The translations under genes were made by a program, and so were the position numbers. A stretch of 64,000 bases of DNA from an uncultured Psychroserpens sp. (lineage in GTDB: Bacteria > Bacteroidota > Bacteroidia > Flavobacteriales > Flavobacteriaceae): NCBI RefSeq assembly GCF_947503375.1, contig NZ_CANNDQ010000005.1:124001-188000 (forward strand). Reading direction: 5' to 3'. The first letter of the stretch is position 1, and each line of letters opens with the position of its first letter. A model generated the notes under the pieces. The model ran no database searches and had not been told where the DNA came from. It saw nothing but the letters and a program-made list of their open reading frames with translations. This document shows, one piece after another, positions 24,459 through 31,753 of this stretch.

Positions 24459-25727
24459 TTAATTTAAAATTTGTTTCAATCGTTCTACAAAACCGTACAC
24501 ATCCATATATGAATTATATAAGGGAACAGGAGCACAACGAATAACATCAGGTTCTCTCCAATCTGTTACAACACCAACTTGAGTTAGTTTTTGATGGAGG
24601 CTTTTATCAGCATTCTTTACCTGTATAGATAATTGACAACCACGTTCATCAGGATGGTGAGGTGTGATAATCTTGATGTCCGATTTATTAAGTGCATTCA
24701 ATAAGAACTCAAAGTAGCCAGTAAGTTGTTTCGATTTTTGGCATAATCGTTCAAAACCTGCTTTTTCAAATACATCAAGAGATGCTCTAATAGCTGCCAT
24801 TGATAAAATTGGAGGGTTGCTCAATTGCCAACCTTCAGCGCCTTGTAATTGATCAAAATCATCACGCATTCTAAAACGAGTTTGTTTATTATGCGACCAC
24901 CAACCTGTAAAACGATTTAAGTCTTTTCGATTGGCGTGGCGTTCATGAACGAAGGCTCCAGATAAGCTTCCTGGTCCTGAATTTAAATACTTATACGTAC
25001 ACCAAACAGCAAAATCTGCTCCAGAATCGTGCAAGTTTAATTGTACATTTCCTGCACCATGAGCGCAATCAAAACCCACAACACAACCCTTTTTGTGGCC
25101 CAATTGTGTGATCTGTTTTAAATTAAAAAATTGACCAGTGTAATAGTTTACACCACCAATCATAATTAAAGCAATCTCATCACCTTGAGTATTTAAAATG
25201 TGTTCTAGGTCATCGTAATTTACTAACTCTTCACCTTCTCTTGCTTTCCATAAAATTAGGCCTTCTTTATCATCATAGCCATGATGTCGTAGCTGAGATT
25301 CAACAGCGTATTTATCACTAGGAAAAGCATCAGCCTCAATTAGTATTTTGTAACGCTTTGCTGTGGGTTGATAAAAACTTACCATCATAAAGTGGAGGTT
25401 GGCAGTAAGTGAATTCATTACAACTACTTCAAGTGGCTTAGCACCCACTATATGTGCCATGGTATTGGTTAAGAATTCGTGATAATGAAGCCAAGGATTT
25501 TTGCCTTCTGTGTGGCCTTCAACACCAAGTTTTGCCCAGTCTTCAAGTTCTTGATCAATATAATTTTTTGTGATTTTTGGTTGCAAACCTAGTGAGTTTC
25601 CAGTCATATAGATAAGTTCGTTTCCTGAGTTGTCTTTAGGAATATGGAACTGTTCTCTAAATGATGAAAGTTCATCGTTTTGATCTTGTTGCTGAGCATA
25701 TTCAAGACCTAATTTATAGTTAGACAA
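24459..25727 (-). CDS. kynU: Kynureninase
   Basis: Kynureninase splits 3-hydroxykynurenine or kynurenine to 3-hydroxyanthranilate or anthranilate plus alanine. The PLP lysine lies in WCTYKYLNSGPGSLSGAFVH, and TGNSLGLQP, the family N-terminal motif, lies near residue 40. No ATG is near the start; candidates are TTG at 25752-25754 and TTG at 25725-25727. The first overlaps a TAnnTTTG promoter box, so I choose the second (SNYKLGLEYAQQQDQ follows), giving 422 residues. It is the first gene of the operon. No tryptophan dioxygenase or formamidase is in the window, so kynurenine must come from elsewhere in the genome or from outside. Confidence 0.94.
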   Translation of the reverse strand: MSNYKLGLEYAQQQDQNDELSSFREQFHIPKDNSGNELIYMTGNSLGLQPKITKNYIDQELEDWAKLGVEGHTEGKNPWLHYHEFLTNTMAHIVGAKPLEVVVMNSLTANLHFMMVSFYQPTAKRYKILIEADAFPSDKYAVESQLRHHGYDDKEGLILWKAREGEELVNYDDLEHILNTQGDEIALIMIGGVNYYTGQFFNLKQITQLGHKKGCVVGFDCAHGAGNVQLNLHDSGADFAVWCTYKYLNSGPGSLSGAFVHERHANRKDLNRFTGWWSHNKQTRFRMRDDFDQLQGAEGWQLSNPPILSMAAIRASLDVFEKAGFERLCQKSKQLTGYFEFLLNALNKSDIKIITPHHPDERGCQLSIQVKNADKSLHQKLTQVGVVTDWREPDVIRCAPVPLYNSYMDVYGFVERLKQILN

Positions 25728-25751
25728 GATTATAGATTTTATGGTATCAAA

Positions 25752-25759
25752 CAAAAATA
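25752..25759 (-). promoter_or_regulatory. Putative -7 box for the kynurenine operon
   Basis: The minus strand reads TATTTTTG, a full TAnnTTTG match, placed so that transcription would start a few bases before the TTG start at 25727. No clear TTG -33 box is found. It argues against the upstream TTG (25754) as the kynU start. Confidence 0.5.
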
Positions 25760-25854
25760 AGAATAATTATGCTAGGACGAAACAGTTGAAACCTGCATTT
25801 TCTACCAAAAAAAGAAAACACTTTTTTTATTATCTTTAAGAAAAACATAAGATT

Positions 25855-26274
25855 ATGGGAAAGCTAAAAGAATATACTAATGGAGAAGTAACTGTGACAT
25901 GGGAAGCTGAAAAATGTATACATTCTGGAATTTGTGTGCGTGGCTTAGGAAAGGTGTTTCAACCTAAGGAACGTCCTTGGATAAAGATCAATGCCGCATC
26001 TACTGATGCATTAGTTAATCAAGTGAAAGCTTGTCCATCTGGTGCTTTAGGATATTACATGAATGCTTCAGATAATAAAGAGTCTGAGCGGTTAGAAACT
26101 AAGGTCGAAGTTTTAAAAGATGGGCCGCTATTGGTGTATGGAACACTTAAGGTCACACATAAAGATGGTGGTGAAGAAACCAAGAATAAAACTACTGCAT
26201 TTTGTAGGTGTGGTGCATCTCATAACAAGCCTTATTGTGATGGCACGCATGTAAAAGATGGTTTTGTAGGGTAA
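25855..26274 (+). CDS. Fer4_19 (YjdI-like) plus CDGSH iron-sulfur protein
   Basis: The 139-residue protein joins two small iron-sulfur modules. Residues about 10-70 match the divergent ferredoxin domain of YjdI (EKCIHSGICVRGLGKVF and VKACPSGALGYY). Residues about 85-139 carry the CDGSH signature FCRCGASHNKPYCDGTH (C-x-C-x2-S-x3-P-x-C-D-G-T-H), which binds a 2Fe-2S cluster through three Cys and one His. Such fusions are soluble cytoplasmic electron carriers or redox sensors of unclear role. The gene is divergent from the kynurenine operon. Confidence 0.9.
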   Translation: MGKLKEYTNGEVTVTWEAEKCIHSGICVRGLGKVFQPKERPWIKINAASTDALVNQVKACPSGALGYYMNASDNKESERLETKVEVLKDGPLLVYGTLKVTHKDGGEETKNKTTAFCRCGASHNKPYCDGTHVKDGFVG

Positions 26275-26278
26275 GTAA

Positions 26279-26310
26279 AAAGCGCTTCAACTATGGAGAT
26301 GAAGCGCTTT
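26279..26310 (+). terminator. Terminator of the CDGSH protein gene
   Basis: An 11-bp perfect stem (AAAGCGCTTCA, 26279-26289 with 26300-26310) and a 10-base loop follow the stop codon by 4 bases. The T-tract is short (TTT), so efficiency is uncertain. Confidence 0.7.
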
Positions 26311-26435
26311 GAATATATATGGACGCTAATGCGGAATATTTGTTATATATACGTCTTTATGTCGTGAGTTGGATCTTTTAATTACAGGAAATCATCAACT
26401 TTAATATTTTTTTAAGACTTTACTCAAATTAAAAC

Positions 26436-27125
26436 TTAGTTCACTTCAATATTTGTAAAGTACAAATTGAAATTACCGTCAGTCATTTTGTGGTCTTTGG
26501 CAATTTTAATACCGCCAAAATCTTGATAATTTTCAAAAGTAGTAGTCATTGACGGTTTTTCGCTATTGCCTTCTCTAAACACCCATTCTCTAATGATGTA
26601 TTCATCATCAAAATAGATGTCATAGGCATCACCAGGCGTGTAACCGCCTTCATCGCTATAAGTTAAAGTGATCATATTTAATTCGGCATTTGAAATAGGA
26701 GCAGTTTTTTTAATTGGATTTGAAATAGTAGTGCCTTCATCCCAAACCAGTTGAAATGGTACTAGTAACCAATACTTATCATTTATAAAACCTTTGTCTG
26801 CATTTAAAGATAGGCTGTCAACGGATGCTCTATTGTACTTTATTGTATCTTCAGTTGTTGATAAGCGTACGGTATTGGTTTTAGGTGACCATGACCATGA
26901 ACGTTCAAAATGACTATCACCTCTATCAACATTAAATGTAAAATCAATTAAGTCAATATATTTCCAATTGTCATAACCATGAGCTTGGGCAATTCTTTCT
27001 GCAGTTGTGACTTCTTTGTTTTCTTCTAAAACTGTTTGAGTTTCTGTAGTTGTTTGCTTTGTTTCTGTTTTACAACCTACAAGTGCTATTGTAAGTATGT
27101 ACAGAAAGTTTAATTGTCTTATCAT
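26436..27125 (-). CDS. Lipoprotein of unknown function (possible DUF6503-like or LolA-fold)
   Basis: The 229-residue product has a lipoprotein signal (lipobox ALVGC, Cys18), a Thr/Glu-rich linker and then a beta-rich domain. RIAQAHGYDNWKYIDLIDFTF at the start of this domain and EYIIREWVFREGN, then YQDFGGIKIAKDHKM near the end, resemble flavobacterial lipoproteins with a LolA/LppX-like half-barrel fold, but the family call is unsure. It has its own promoter box and stands alone between a terminator and a divergent methyltransferase gene. Confidence 0.75.
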   Translation of the reverse strand: MIRQLNFLYILTIALVGCKTETKQTTTETQTVLEENKEVTTAERIAQAHGYDNWKYIDLIDFTFNVDRGDSHFERSWSWSPKTNTVRLSTTEDTIKYNRASVDSLSLNADKGFINDKYWLLVPFQLVWDEGTTISNPIKKTAPISNAELNMITLTYSDEGGYTPGDAYDIYFDDEYIIREWVFREGNSEKPSMTTTFENYQDFGGIKIAKDHKMTDGNFNLYFTNIEVN

Positions 27126-27140
27126 TGATTAGTTTTTTTA

Positions 27141-27148
27141 CAAAATTA
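27141..27148 (-). promoter_or_regulatory. Putative -7 box for the lipoprotein gene
   Basis: The minus strand reads TAATTTTG, a full match to TAnnTTTG, 15 bases before the ATG at 27125. Confidence 0.5.
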
Positions 27149-27207
27149 CGTCTTTAGATATTCTTATTGATAAGGTTTTTGAAAGCTTTAAGAAATGTTA
27201 AGTAAGA

Positions 27208-28032
27208 ATGTTTATTTTAGAGTCTAAATTTTTAACTGTGAGCAAAGAATATTTTGAAGTGAATAGACTAACATGGAATGAAAAAGTAAAAATTCACTCC
27301 AAAAGTAAGATGTATGATTTAGAGGCCTTTAAGAATGGAAAATCATCTTTGATGTCTTATGAGTTAAAAGCATTAGGTGATGTTAAAGGAAAATCTTTAT
27401 TGCATTTGCAGTGTCATTTTGGTCAGGATACCTTAAGTTGGAGTAGAGCAGGAGCGAAATGTGTTGGAGTAGATTTAAGCAATGAAGGTATAGTGCTTGC
27501 AAAATCTTTAAATCAAGAGCTTAAACTTAATGCAGAGTTTATACAATGTAATGTTTTAGACACGTCAAAATTTGTAAAAGACACTTTTGATATCGTATTT
27601 ACGTCTTATGGCGTGATAGGTTGGTTGCCAAAATTAAAACCTTGGGGAAAGATGATTGCTGAGCGATTAAAACAGGGAGGTGTTTTTTATATGGCTGAAT
27701 TTCATCCTATTGTTTGGATGTTTGATTATTCAAGCAAGAAACCTTTGATGAAATATGGTTACATGCAAGAAGAGGTTATTTATGAAGAATATGAAGGAAC
27801 CTACGCCAATCAAAATTCAAAAATGACAAGCAAAGAATATGACTGGAATCACGGTTTGAGTGAAGTTATTAATGCGCTTATTGAAGCTGGATTACAAATT
27901 GATTATTTAAATGAGTATGACGAAAGCCCTTATAATGTTTTGCCAGATTTGATAAAAACCAAATCTGGCAAATATGTAACTAAGGATAAATTATACCCAC
28001 TTATTTTTGAAATTAAAGCAACAAAGGTCTAA
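27208..28032 (+). CDS. Class I SAM-dependent methyltransferase
   Basis: The product is 274 residues from ATG 27208, or 264 from GTG 27238 (VSKEYFEVNRLTWNEKV), which matches the usual start of this family better. The SAM-binding motif I reads LLHLQCHFGQDTLSWSRAGA near residue 65, motif II GVDLSNEGI, and a later FDIVFTSYGVIGWL. The C-terminal half has FHPIVWMFDY and LPDLIKTKSGKYV. The substrate is unknown; relatives are often called small-molecule methyltransferases. Its TAA overlaps the TAG of msrA on the other strand, leaving no room for a terminator. Confidence 0.9.
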   Translation: MFILESKFLTVSKEYFEVNRLTWNEKVKIHSKSKMYDLEAFKNGKSSLMSYELKALGDVKGKSLLHLQCHFGQDTLSWSRAGAKCVGVDLSNEGIVLAKSLNQELKLNAEFIQCNVLDTSKFVKDTFDIVFTSYGVIGWLPKLKPWGKMIAERLKQGGVFYMAEFHPIVWMFDYSSKKPLMKYGYMQEEVIYEEYEGTYANQNSKMTSKEYDWNHGLSEVINALIEAGLQIDYLNEYDESPYNVLPDLIKTKSGKYVTKDKLYPLIFEIKATKV

Positions 28033-28685
28033 TGATTAGCTTTTAAAACTTCAGGCATTTTAGCTTGAAAGCGTCTGAGTCTTGGTATGGATACGTTTTT
28101 TATATAGCTTTGATTAGGGTGTAAGCGTTCATAATTTTGATGGTAATCTTCACCAACCCAAAATTTCTGAAATGGATATATTTCAGCAGCAATAGTTGCA
28201 TTCAATTTTTGAGCTAAATTTGCTTTTTTAGTTTCTATAATGCTCTTTTGTACATCATTTTGATAAAAGATGATTGAGCGGTACTGAGAGCCATGGTCTG
28301 GTCCTTGACCATTAACTTGTGTCGGGTTTTGTGAAGCAAAATAGATGTCAACTAAGGTGGCAAAACTTACTGCATTTGGGTCGTAAATGATTTCAACGGC
28401 TTCAGCATGACCTGTTCTTCCAGTATTGCTTGACTCATAAGTTGGATTTTTTGTATGACCTCCAGAGTAGCCATTAATGACTTCTTCAACACCTTTTACG
28501 CTTTCATATATGGCCTCTACACACCAAAAACAGCCACTGGCAAAATAGGCTCGAGCTTTCCCTTTCTCTATGGGAACTTCAATAGGTTCAGAATTAATTA
28601 CACGTTGTTGTTCTTTGCTTATTTGTGCTGTATGTTGGCAGCTAAACAGAAGTGTAATAACTAATGTTGTAATAAATGTTTTCAT
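28029..28685 (-). CDS. msrA: Peptide-methionine (S)-S-oxide reductase, predicted lipoprotein
   Basis: MsrA repairs Met-S-sulfoxide in proteins. The active site GCFWC (Cys52) and the family motifs GYSGGHTKNPTYE, TGHAEAVEIIYDP, GPDHGSQYRSIIFY and FWVGEDYHQNYERLHP are all present. Before the catalytic domain is a lipoprotein signal (MKTFITTLVITLLFSC), so it should work in the periplasm at a membrane, not in the cytoplasm. There is no fused MsrB domain. 218 residues. Confidence 0.96.
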   Translation of the reverse strand: MKTFITTLVITLLFSCQHTAQISKEQQRVINSEPIEVPIEKGKARAYFASGCFWCVEAIYESVKGVEEVINGYSGGHTKNPTYESSNTGRTGHAEAVEIIYDPNAVSFATLVDIYFASQNPTQVNGQGPDHGSQYRSIIFYQNDVQKSIIETKKANLAQKLNATIAAEIYPFQKFWVGEDYHQNYERLHPNQSYIKNVSIPRLRRFQAKMPEVLKANH

Positions 28686-28765
28686 GGTTTATTTTTTCTT
28701 TTTCTTAAAGTCGATAAAAGATGAGAAACCTTAATATGAAGTTTGTGAAAATTATATTAAAATAA

Positions 28766-28790
28766 AAAGCCTTCATTATATGAAGGCTTT
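28766..28790 (-). terminator. Terminator of the Nif3/zinc-ribbon-like operon
   Basis: An 11-bp perfect stem (AAAGCCTTCAT, 28766-28776 with 28780-28790) with a three-base loop; on the minus strand it follows the stop at 28813 and ends in a T-rich run. Confidence 0.85.
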
Positions 28791-28812
28791 AATTATATAT
28801 TAAAAATGATAA

Positions 28813-29595
28813 CTAGTTAAGTTTAGAAAATAGTTTATTCATTTTTTCTTTTTCTTCTTCAGCTAATTGAGCATCAACTAGAATTCTACCACTGTGTTCG
28901 TCTGTAATTACTTTCTTTCGAGATGCAATTTCTACTTGAACTTGAGGTGGAATCGTAAAGAATGAACCTCCAGAAGCGCCTCTTTCAATTGGTACAACAG
29001 CTAGACCATTTTTCACATTATTCCTGATGCGTAAGTAAGCATTCACTAAACGTTCATCTAATTTCTTTTGGAAATCTTCAGACTTTTGAAGTAAAGCATC
29101 TTCTTCTTTTTGAGTTTCTGCTAAAATTTCATTTAACTCACCACGCTTATGTTTTAAGTGTGTTTGGCGATCTTTAAGTTTATCTTTAGTTTCAGAAATC
29201 ACCTCTTTCTTCTGCTCAATTTGAACCTTAAATTCTTTGATGTGCTTTTCTGCCAACTGAATTTCTAACTCTTGGAACTCGATCTCTTTTGTTAAAGAAT
29301 TGTACTCTCTGTTATTTCTAACATTTTTTTGTTGCTCACTATATTTTTTAATAAGTGCTTTGGCTTCTTCAATTAAGTTCTTCTTACCTTTGATTTCGTC
29401 ATCGATAAGATCTAAACTAGTGCTTAGTTTTTCAAGCCTTGTATTCAAACCTTCAACTTCATCTTCTAGATCTTGAACCTCTAAAGGTAATTCTCCTCTT
29501 AGGTTTCTAATTTCATCTACTCTTGAGTCGATTAATTGTAGATCGTATAACGCTCTTAATCTATCTTCAACAGATGCTTCAGCTTTTTTTGCCAT
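28813..29595 (-). CDS. C4-type zinc-ribbon family coiled-coil protein lacking the zinc cysteines
   Basis: The 260-residue protein is a long antiparallel coiled coil (about residues 10-185) followed by a small C-terminal domain. That part aligns with the zinc ribbon of the DUF164/zf-RING_7 family, which normally has C-x-x-C near GGCF and CEHCGRIL. Here the matching stretches read RGASGGSFFTIPPQV and DEHSGRILVD, and the whole protein has no cysteine, so it cannot bind zinc there. Role unknown; the family is often found beside Nif3 genes. Its start follows the nif3 stop by 2 bases. Confidence 0.9.
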   Translation of the reverse strand: MAKKAEASVEDRLRALYDLQLIDSRVDEIRNLRGELPLEVQDLEDEVEGLNTRLEKLSTSLDLIDDEIKGKKNLIEEAKALIKKYSEQQKNVRNNREYNSLTKEIEFQELEIQLAEKHIKEFKVQIEQKKEVISETKDKLKDRQTHLKHKRGELNEILAETQKEEDALLQKSEDFQKKLDERLVNAYLRIRNNVKNGLAVVPIERGASGGSFFTIPPQVQVEIASRKKVITDEHSGRILVDAQLAEEEKEKMNKLFSKLN

Positions 29596-29597
29596 AA

Positions 29598-30692
29598 TTA
29601 TAAATACTTTACCGGATTTGTATTTGTCGTTGATAAAACGACTGCAAAATTAGTAATTTTTTTTGAGAGATAGTCTACTAAAAAGTTTTTTGTGAATTGT
29701 TCGCTTTCATAATGTCCGATATCTGCCAAAATAATATCATTTTCAGCTGAAAAGAAATCATGATATTTAAGGTCTGATGTAATAAATACATCGGCTCCTG
29801 AAGCTTTTGCGGCAGAAATAGCAAAGCTGCCAGAGCCACCTAATACAGCAACCTTTGAAATCTTGTCTTTAATTAATTTTGAATGTTTTATACAGGATAC
29901 ATTCATTTTTTGTTTTACGAAATTAAGAAAGACTTCTGTTTCTTGTTTGCTTTCTAATTCACCAATCATACCTATACCTATATTTTGGTTATAATTATCA
30001 AGTGAAGTAACTTCAAATGCAACTTCTTCGTAAGGATGATACTTAAAAAGAGTATTTAAAAGTTTTGACTCTATGTGTTTGTTGAAGGTGACAGAAATTT
30101 GTGTTTCACACTCTTGATGTTCTTCACCTTTTTTTCCCAGTATAGGGTTTGAATTTTCGTTACCTCTGTATGTTCCAACACCTTCAGAGTTAAAACTGCA
30201 ATTATCGTAATTTCCAATATTGCCAGCGCCAGCTTTAAATAGTTGCGCTCGTAATGCTTGAGCGTTTGCTGATGGAATATAAGTTGTTAGTTTTTTTATG
30301 GTTCCCTTTTGCGGAATCAAGATCTTTTTATTACTTAAACCTAGAGTGTTGCAGATAATATCATTGACGCCTTTAAGCGCATTATCTAACGCAGTATGAA
30401 CAGCATAAATGGCAATGTCATTCTTTATTGCTTTTAAAACAGTTCGCTCTACGTAAGTCTTACCAGTAATTTTTTTTAAACCTTTAAATACGATTGGGTG
30501 AAAACTAACAATGAGATTACAATTTTGAGCGATTGCTTCATCTACTACAGTTTCTAAAGTGTCTAGCGTTACCAAGATGCCAGAAACTTGAGCATTTTTA
30601 TTTCCTAATAAAAGCCCTACATTATCAAAGTCTTCTGCATAAGCTATAGGTGCTAATTCTTCTAAGTAATTGATGACCTCTTGAACTATCAT
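29598..30692 (-). CDS. Nif3-like dinuclear metal centre protein (GTP cyclohydrolase I type 2 family)
   Basis: The 364-residue protein has the Nif3/YqfO pattern: the N-terminal VDEAIAQNCNLIVSFHPIVFKGLK with a metal His, YAVHTALDNALKGVNDI with a second His, and the C-terminal ADVFITSDLKYHDF plus DIGHYESEQF with the remaining metal ligands. An inserted middle domain (about residues 125-240, HPYEEVAFEV) is of the type found in the longer YqfO forms. These proteins form hexamers with two metals per subunit; the reaction is not known. It shares a transcript with the coiled-coil gene downstream. Confidence 0.92.
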   Translation of the reverse strand: MIVQEVINYLEELAPIAYAEDFDNVGLLLGNKNAQVSGILVTLDTLETVVDEAIAQNCNLIVSFHPIVFKGLKKITGKTYVERTVLKAIKNDIAIYAVHTALDNALKGVNDIICNTLGLSNKKILIPQKGTIKKLTTYIPSANAQALRAQLFKAGAGNIGNYDNCSFNSEGVGTYRGNENSNPILGKKGEEHQECETQISVTFNKHIESKLLNTLFKYHPYEEVAFEVTSLDNYNQNIGIGMIGELESKQETEVFLNFVKQKMNVSCIKHSKLIKDKISKVAVLGGSGSFAISAAKASGADVFITSDLKYHDFFSAENDIILADIGHYESEQFTKNFLVDYLSKKITNFAVVLSTTNTNPVKYL

Positions 30693-30718
30693 TTTATTTT
30701 TGGTGTTGAGTTTAAAAA

Positions 30719-30726
30719 CAAATATA
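30719..30726 (-). promoter_or_regulatory. Putative -7 box for the Nif3 operon
   Basis: The minus strand reads TATATTTG, a full TAnnTTTG match, 26 bases before the ATG at 30692. It lies in the 53-base divergent region with lpxK, so both promoters must be closely packed or overlap. Confidence 0.5.
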
Positions 30727-30745
30727 AAATATTAACTTCGTTCTA

Positions 30746-31753
30746 ATGAAGCTGCTCAGAAAAATACTTTTCCCGATTGTACCTATTTACTATATAGTGA
30801 CTTGGTTACGAAACAAATTATACGACCTAGGTTGGAAATCTTCTTACACGTATGAGCTTCCAATTATTTGTGTCGGGAATTTAAGTGTTGGAGGTACTGG
30901 TAAAACACCAACTATTGAGTATTTAATTAGGTTGTTAAAAGACAATTACAAAGTTGCGACTTTAAGTAGAGGTTATAAACGTGAATCGTCAGGCTTTATT
31001 ATTGCTAATGAGGCTGCATCTGCAAAGACTATAGGTGATGAACCGTTTCAGTTTTATAAAAAATTTGAAAATGTCGTAATAAGTGTTGATGCAAATAGGC
31101 GACATGGTATAACAAAACTAATAGCGAAAGAGCAACCCGATGTTATCTTGTTGGATGATGCATATCAACATAGAAAAGTAAAAGCAGGCTACTCTATTTT
31201 ATTAACAGCATATAACAATTTGTATTGTGATGATATCGTATTGCCAACAGGAAACCTGAGAGAGCCAAAATCTGGAGCTAAACGGGCAGATGCCATCATT
31301 GTTACTAAATGTCCTCTTTCGATAACGTCTTCAGAAAAAGAGCTTATTTTAAAAAAAATAAAAGCATTACCACGCCAACACGTTTATTTTAGTTCAATTA
31401 AATATGCTAAGTATATTTATAATGAGGGTGAAGCCTTTTTACTAAATTCTTTAAAAGAAAAACAAGTGACATTAGTAACAGGTATTGCAAATCCGACACC
31501 ATTATTAGATTATTTGAAATCAAATGCTTTGGAATTTGAGCATTTAAATTTTAAGGACCATCATGTATTTTCTCTTTCTGAAATTAAGGCATTAAAACAG
31601 AAGGCGTTTATTTTGACTACAGAAAAAGATTATATGAGATTATATCCTTATTTTGAAGGAGAGAAGCATTTATTCTATTTACCAATAGAGTTTGTAATTG
31701 ATTCACCAAAGCGTTTTGAAAATACTATAAGAAACTTTATATCCTCAGCTTAA
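30746..31753 (+). CDS. lpxK: Tetraacyldisaccharide 4'-kinase
   Basis: LpxK adds the 4'-phosphate in lipid A synthesis at the inner membrane. The 335-residue protein has an N-terminal membrane-associated helix (KLLRKILFPIVPIYYIVTWL), the Walker A loop GNLSVGGTGKTPT near residues 45-57, and the family motifs LSRGYKR, VDANRRHG and LLDDAYQHRKV. The C-terminal FKDHHVFS and LTTEKDYMRL are also typical. Its TAA overlaps by several bases with the stop of the histidine kinase gene on the other strand. Confidence 0.96.
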   Translation: MKLLRKILFPIVPIYYIVTWLRNKLYDLGWKSSYTYELPIICVGNLSVGGTGKTPTIEYLIRLLKDNYKVATLSRGYKRESSGFIIANEAASAKTIGDEPFQFYKKFENVVISVDANRRHGITKLIAKEQPDVILLDDAYQHRKVKAGYSILLTAYNNLYCDDIVLPTGNLREPKSGAKRADAIIVTKCPLSITSSEKELILKKIKALPRQHVYFSSIKYAKYIYNEGEAFLLNSLKEKQVTLVTGIANPTPLLDYLKSNALEFEHLNFKDHHVFSLSEIKALKQKAFILTTEKDYMRLYPYFEGEKHLFYLPIEFVIDSPKRFENTIRNFISSA

